Source of the DNA: Pseudomonadota bacterium
GTDB lineage: Bacteria > Pseudomonadota > Gammaproteobacteria > Steroidobacterales > Steroidobacteraceae
DNA length: 7,532 nt
Assembly (NCBI GenBank): GCA_021779875.1
Contig: JAJXZV010000085.1
Coordinates: 1-7,532, forward strand
Reading direction: 5' to 3'
Below are positions 4,644 through 7,532 of this stretch, piece by piece (the first letter of the stretch is position 1; each line of letters begins with the position of its first letter). Under the pieces are notes generated by a model. The model made no database searches and was not told where the DNA came from. It was given only the letters and a program-made list of their open reading frames with translations. The position numbers and the translations under genes were made by a program.

Positions 4644-5474
4644 TCAATCGGTGCCGAATTCGGCGGCGAGCTCGGCCGAGCGTCGATCCGCCGCGGCGAT
4701 CGCGTGCGCCACGATGGCGCGCAGTCCGGCCTCGTTCAAGACCCGGAGGGCGGCGGCGGTCGTACCGCCCTTGGAGGTGACCTGCTCGCGCAGCACCGCG
4801 AGCGGCAGGCCGGACTGGCGGGCCATCTGGGCCGCGCCGAACGCCGTCTCCAGGGTGAGCTTGTGCGCGATGTCCGGCGGCAGTCCGCGCTCGTGGGCGG
4901 CCGCCTCGAGGGCCTCCATGAACAGGAAGAAGTAGGCCGGTCCGCTGCCCGAGAGGGCCGTGACGGTGTCCATCTGCGACTCGTGCTCGACCCATACCGG
5001 CGTGCTGACGGCCGCCATGACCGATTCCGCGAGCGCCCGATGGGCCGGGTCGACGCTCGCCGGAGCGTACAGTCCCGTCGCCCCAAAGCCCTCCAGCGCC
5101 GGCCGGTTCGGCATGGTGCGCACGATGGCGGTGAGCGGCGCGAACCAGCGGGCCAGGGCGGCGTGGGGAATTCCGGCGGCCACCGATATGACCAGGGAAT
5201 CGGCGCCTCGCAAGTGCGGCGCGAGGCCCAGGGCGACCACGCGCATCTGCTGCGGCTTCACGGCGAGGACGACGACCTCGGCGTCGTGCGCCGCACTGGC
5301 GTTGTCCGCGGCGCAGACCACGCCGAAACGATCCCGCAGCCCCTCGAGCGTCCGCGGGGCGGGGTCGGCCACCGCGATGCGCCCGGCGGGCAGGCCGCGC
5401 TTGATCAGGCCGCCGATCAGGGCCGCCGCCATGTTGCCGCCGCCGATGAATGCCAGCTTGCGAATGTCGTTCAT
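4644..5474 (-). CDS. proC: pyrroline-5-carboxylate reductase
   Basis: A 276-aa cytosolic enzyme that reduces 1-pyrroline-5-carboxylate to L-proline with NAD(P)H, the last step of proline synthesis. The N-terminal Rossmann fold has FIGGGNMAAAL at 9-19 and AVKPQ at 71-75. RTMPNRPA follows at 119-126. The C-terminal helical domain carries ALSGSGPAYFF (173-183) and the P5CR signature region VTSKGGTTAAAL (232-243), ending in the usual short tail. The length is typical. The start at 5474 is chosen because MNDIRKLAFIGGGNM matches family N-termini and GAGAG lies about 7 bases upstream; a longer GTG-initiated frame to 5510 would run into yggS. It begins 22 bases after the yggS stop, in the middle of the three-gene operon. 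The pairing with yggS, a PLP-binding protein, is widely conserved. Confidence 0.96.
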   Translation of the reverse strand: MNDIRKLAFIGGGNMAAALIGGLIKRGLPAGRIAVADPAPRTLEGLRDRFGVVCAADNASAAHDAEVVVLAVKPQQMRVVALGLAPHLRGADSLVISVAAGIPHAALARWFAPLTAIVRTMPNRPALEGFGATGLYAPASVDPAHRALAESVMAAVSTPVWVEHESQMDTVTALSGSGPAYFFLFMEALEAAAHERGLPPDIAHKLTLETAFGAAQMARQSGLPLAVLREQVTSKGGTTAAALRVLNEAGLRAIVAHAIAAADRRSAELAAEFGTD

Positions 5475-5496
5475 GTGGATCTCTCGTTGTGGCCGA

Positions 5497-6192
5497 TCAG
5501 CGCCGTTCACCGAAAAGCGCCGTGCCCACGCGCACGAGGGTGGCGCCCTCCGCGATCGCGGCCTCGAAATCGGCGCTCATGCCCATCGACAACGTGTCGA
5601 GCGAGTGGCCCGCCGCATTCAGCTCCGAGAGCAGGCCGCGGAGCCTCGCGAACATCGCCCGCTGGGCCGCGGTGCCCGGCTGCGGCGGCGGGATGCACAT
5701 CAGGCCGCGCAGGCGCAATCGCGGCATTCCGGCGACCTGCGCCGCGAGTTCGGGCAGGCCGCCGGCCGTCACCCCGCCCTTGCCGGGTTCCGGAACCAGC
5801 GCCACCTGGATGCAGACATCGAGCGGGGGCGCGTGGAAGGGCCGCTGCTCCGAGAGGCGGCGGGCGATTCCCGGCCGGTCGATGCCATGCGCCCAGGCGA
5901 AGCGTTCGGCGATCGCGCGGGTCTTGTTCGATTGGATGGCGCCGATGAAGTGCCAGCACAGCGGCAGATCGGCCAGACGCTGCATCTTCGGCAGCGCCTC
6001 GTTGAGATAACTTTCGCCGAAATCCGTGACGCCGGCCGTGGCGGCCTCCCGGATGGCCTCGGCATTGTGCGACTTGCTGACGGCGACCAGGGTGACCGAA
6101 CCCGGGTCGCGCCCGGCGGCTTCGGCGGCGGCACGCATCCGCAGGCGCAATTCCTTCACGCGAAGCGCCAAATTCTGCGGAGCAATTAACAT
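5497..6192 (-). CDS. yggS: YggS family PLP homeostasis protein (PLPBP)
   Basis: A 231-aa single-domain TIM-barrel PLP-binding protein without known catalytic activity, involved in vitamin B6 and amino-acid homeostasis. Family motifs are VTLVAVSK with PLP-lysine K40, DFGESYLNEALPK (57-69; ES replaces the common EN), WHFIGAIQSNKTR (80-92; AI replaces the common PL), HGIDR (102-106), LRGLMCIPP (161-169), and the phosphate-binding end LSMGMSADFEAAIAEG to LFGER. ATG 6192 is chosen because family proteins start about ten residues before the first helix. A GTG at 6207 in the same frame, 5 bases after an AT-rich -10-like stretch, is a possible leaderless start adding five residues. It is the first gene of the yggS-proC-yggT operon and is divergent from pilT. 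Confidence 0.95.
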   Translation of the reverse strand: MLIAPQNLALRVKELRLRMRAAAEAAGRDPGSVTLVAVSKSHNAEAIREAATAGVTDFGESYLNEALPKMQRLADLPLCWHFIGAIQSNKTRAIAERFAWAHGIDRPGIARRLSEQRPFHAPPLDVCIQVALVPEPGKGGVTAGGLPELAAQVAGMPRLRLRGLMCIPPPQPGTAAQRAMFARLRGLLSELNAAGHSLDTLSMGMSADFEAAIAEGATLVRVGTALFGERR

Positions 6193-6220
6193 ATTGGGTG
6201 CCGGCACCCTCTTATATAAT
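6191..6220. promoter_or_regulatory. shared yggS/pilT divergent promoter region with 14-bp palindrome
   Basis: On the plus strand a perfect TATAAT (6215-6220) serves pilT, with TTGGGT (6194-6199, short 15-base spacer) as the best -35. On the minus strand the same AT-rich block reads TATATAAG and can act as -10 for yggS. Between them GGGTGCCGGCACCC (6196-6209) is a perfect palindrome, overlapping the pilT spacer and lying just upstream of the yggS ATG. It could be an operator for both directions or a small hairpin at the 5' end of the yggS mRNA. Confidence 0.55.
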
Positions 6221-6246
6221 GGTCAAGGCTGCACCCGAGCCCTATC

Positions 6247-6251
6247 AGGAG
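6247..6251 (+). promoter_or_regulatory. Shine-Dalgarno site of pilT
   Basis: AGGAG lies 6 bases before ATG 6258, an ideal spacing. With TATAAT at 6215-6220, the predicted leader is about 30 bases. Confidence 0.85.
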
Positions 6252-6257
6252 CCGTAA

Positions 6258-7298
6258 ATGGCGGTCGACATCGCGCAACTACTCGCCTTTGCGGTGAAGA
6301 ACAACGCGTCGGACTTGCACCTCTCCGCCGGCGTTCCGCCGATGATCCGGGTGGATGGCGATATGAAGCGCATCAACATGCCGCCGCTCGTGCACAAGGA
6401 AGTGCATAGCATGGTGTACGACATCATGAATGACAAGCAGCGCAAGGCGTTCGAGGAGTTCTTCGAGACCGACTTCTCCTTCGAAATACCCAAGCTCGCG
6501 CGCTTCCGCGTCAATGCCTTCAATCAGAACCGGGGCGCCGGCGCGGTGTTCCGCAACATTCCCTCGGTCATCCTGTCGCTCGACGAGCTGAACGCGCCGA
6601 AGACGTTCAAGGATCTGTGCATGCTGCCGCGCGGGCTCGTGCTCGTGACGGGCCCGACGGGATCGGGAAAGTCGACGACGCTCGCGGGCATGATCAATCA
6701 CTGCAACGACAACCGCCCCGATCACATCATCACCATCGAGGATCCGATCGAGTTCGTGCACGAGAGCAAGCGCTGCCTGGTGAACCAGCGGGAGGTGCAC
6801 CGCGACACCCTCGGCTTCACCGAGGCCCTGCGGTCGGCGCTGCGCGAGGATCCGGACGTCGTGCTCGTGGGCGAGATGCGCGATCTCGAGACCATCCGGC
6901 TCGCCCTGACCGCGGCCGAGACCGGACACCTGGTGTTCGGCACGCTGCACACGAGTTCGGCCGCGAAGACCATCGACCGCATCGTGGACGTGTTCCCGGC
7001 GGCCGAGAAGGACATGGTGCGTGCCATGCTGTCCGAGAGCCTGCGCGCCGTCATCTCCCAGACGCTGATGAAGCGGATCGGCGGCGGCCGCATCGCGGCC
7101 CACGAGATCATGATCGGCACGCCGGCCATCCGCAACCTGATTCGCGAGGGCAAGATCGCGCAGATGTATTCCGCCATCCAGACCGGGCAGGCCCAGGGCA
7201 TGCAGACGCTGGACCAGTGTCTGCAGGATCTGGTGCAAAAGGGCGTGGTCAGCCGGGAAGAGGCGCGCTACAAGGCGCAGAACAAGGACAGCATCTGA
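6258..7298 (+). CDS. pilT: type IV pilus retraction ATPase PilT
   Basis: A 346-aa hexameric cytosolic ATPase that powers depolymerisation of the type IV pilus, driving twitching motility and DNA uptake. The N-terminal PAS-like domain (about 1-100) starts with the family pattern LLAFAVKNNASDLHLSAG. The RecA-like domain has Walker A TGPTGSGKST (131-140), the Asp box ITIEDPIEFVH (158-168), Walker B with SALREDPDVVLVGEMRD (193-209), and the His box TGHLVFGTLHT (222-232). The PilT-specific retraction motif AIRNLIRE is intact at 290-297, which separates it from PilB-type extension ATPases. The length is normal (about 344-350). The start is secured by AGGAG and a TATAAT box. pilU follows after 13 bases, probably in the same operon. 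No pilus structural genes are in the window, which is usual since pilTU sit apart from the other pil clusters. Confidence 0.98.
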   Translation: MAVDIAQLLAFAVKNNASDLHLSAGVPPMIRVDGDMKRINMPPLVHKEVHSMVYDIMNDKQRKAFEEFFETDFSFEIPKLARFRVNAFNQNRGAGAVFRNIPSVILSLDELNAPKTFKDLCMLPRGLVLVTGPTGSGKSTTLAGMINHCNDNRPDHIITIEDPIEFVHESKRCLVNQREVHRDTLGFTEALRSALREDPDVVLVGEMRDLETIRLALTAAETGHLVFGTLHTSSAAKTIDRIVDVFPAAEKDMVRAMLSESLRAVISQTLMKRIGGGRIAAHEIMIGTPAIRNLIREGKIAQMYSAIQTGQAQGMQTLDQCLQDLVQKGVVSREEARYKAQNKDSI

Positions 7299-7303
7299 GA
7301 GGA
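7298..7303 (+). promoter_or_regulatory. Shine-Dalgarno site deciding the pilU start
   Basis: AGAGGA overlaps the pilT stop codon's last base and lies 8 bases before GTG 7312. It favours this GTG over the in-frame ATG at 7339, which has no ribosome site. Confidence 0.65.
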
Positions 7304-7311
7304 ATCATCCC

Positions 7312-7532
7312 GTGGAGCGCGATCAATCAATCAAGCTGATGCAGGATCTCCTCCGGCGCATGGTCGAGAAGAAGGGCTCGGACCTGTTCATCACCGCAGG
7401 CTTCCCGCCCGCGATCAAGATCGACGGGGAGATCCGCCCGCAGTCGGACCGAAGCCTGACCGCCGAGCAAAGCGCGAGCCTCGTGCGCGCCATCATGAAC
7501 GACCGGCAGACCAAGGAATTCGACGCGACCAA
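7312..7532 (+). CDS. pilU: PilT-like ATPase PilU, N-terminal part (runs off the window)
   Basis: The frame opens at GTG 7312 and is still open at the window end, giving 73 residues of a protein usually about 370-380 aa. The visible part is the N-terminal PAS-like domain: LLRRMVEKKGSDLFITAGFPPAIKI, a DGEI loop, then IMNDRQTKEF, which parallels PilT's first 70 residues but has the PilU-style SDLFITAG in place of SDLHLSAG. PilU is a PilT-dependent accessory retraction motor that helps under high load. Placement directly after pilT supports the name. The ATPase motifs are outside the window. An ATG at 7339 would remove nine residues and match the usual short PilU N-terminus, so the start is not fully certain. 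Confidence 0.9.
   Translation, partial: MERDQSIKLMQDLLRRMVEKKGSDLFITAGFPPAIKIDGEIRPQSDRSLTAEQSASLVRAIMNDRQTKEFDAT

Noticed and set aside
4236..5948. 570-aa open frame on the plus strand
   Set aside because: It lies opposite yggT, proC and yggS, whose motifs are unmistakable. Its composition (Arg, Gly, Gln, His-rich, no domain) is typical of an antisense shadow in GC-rich DNA.
4960..6189. 409-aa open frame on the plus strand
   Set aside because: Antisense shadow of proC and yggS with low-complexity composition and no recognisable motif.
6203..6220. Sigma54-type promoter before pilT
   Set aside because: GGCAC at 6203-6207 resembles a -24 element, but there is no GC dinucleotide at the required -12 spacing; a perfect TATAAT is there instead.
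6279..7238. 319-aa open frame on the minus strand
   Set aside because: Exact antisense of pilT, His/Arg-rich shadow.
1..7532. tRNA, rRNA, CRISPR, insertion sequence or prophage features
   Set aside because: No cloverleaf-like segments, regularly spaced repeats, transposase or integrase motifs, or terminal inverted repeats with target duplications were seen on either strand.

Overview
The window looks like an ordinary chromosomal segment of a GC-rich, type IV pilus-bearing gammaproteobacterium, perhaps near the Pseudomonas, Xanthomonadales or Nevskiales lineages. The order yggT-proC-yggS on the minus strand, divergent from pilT-pilU on the plus strand, is the arrangement I recall from Pseudomonas aeruginosa. 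The proteins resemble proteobacterial families, and codon third positions are strongly GC-biased throughout. I see no mobile element, rRNA, tRNA or CRISPR array. Exact taxonomy cannot be fixed by eye.

Layout. Positions 1-1161 hold the 3' end of ppnN (nucleotide 5'-monophosphate nucleosidase) and, overlapping it by ATGA, a conserved-looking protein of unknown function with a Cys-rich motif. After a 139-base gap comes a small basic 67-aa ORF (1301-1504). It converges on an orphan ParA-type ATPase gene (1528-2226, minus). Divergent from parA is a 30-aa ORF (2317-2409), then an FKBP-type peptidyl-prolyl isomerase lipoprotein (2443-2919) overlapping an alpha/beta hydrolase (2916-3608). This pair converges, with 6 bases between stop codons, on an HU-family DNA-binding protein (3615-3926, minus). 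Positions 4092-6192 (minus) are a tight yggS-proC-yggT operon: PLP homeostasis, the last step of proline synthesis, and a small membrane protein. Divergent from it are pilT (6258-7298) and the 5' part of pilU (7312 to the window end), the two retraction-type ATPases of type IV pili.

How the parts work together. yggS and pilT appear to share one compact back-to-back promoter region containing a perfect 14-base palindrome. In the 0.4-2.5 kb part, several starts (451, 1281, 2226, 2317, 2443) lie only 6 to 8 bases downstream of a -10-like TAnnnT hexamer and lack a clear Shine-Dalgarno sequence, which suggests leaderless transcripts. Two of them (1281 and 2317) have TGTGAC exactly 50 bases upstream of the ATG, the geometry of a class II CRP-type activator site. 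By contrast HU, pilT and pilU have good Shine-Dalgarno sites.

I found no convincing evidence of a wholly new biological system. The most interesting signals are the set of leaderless-looking promoters, the two matching TGTGAC sites, a 7-codon minicistron overlapping the 67-aa ORF, and the unrecognised small proteins.
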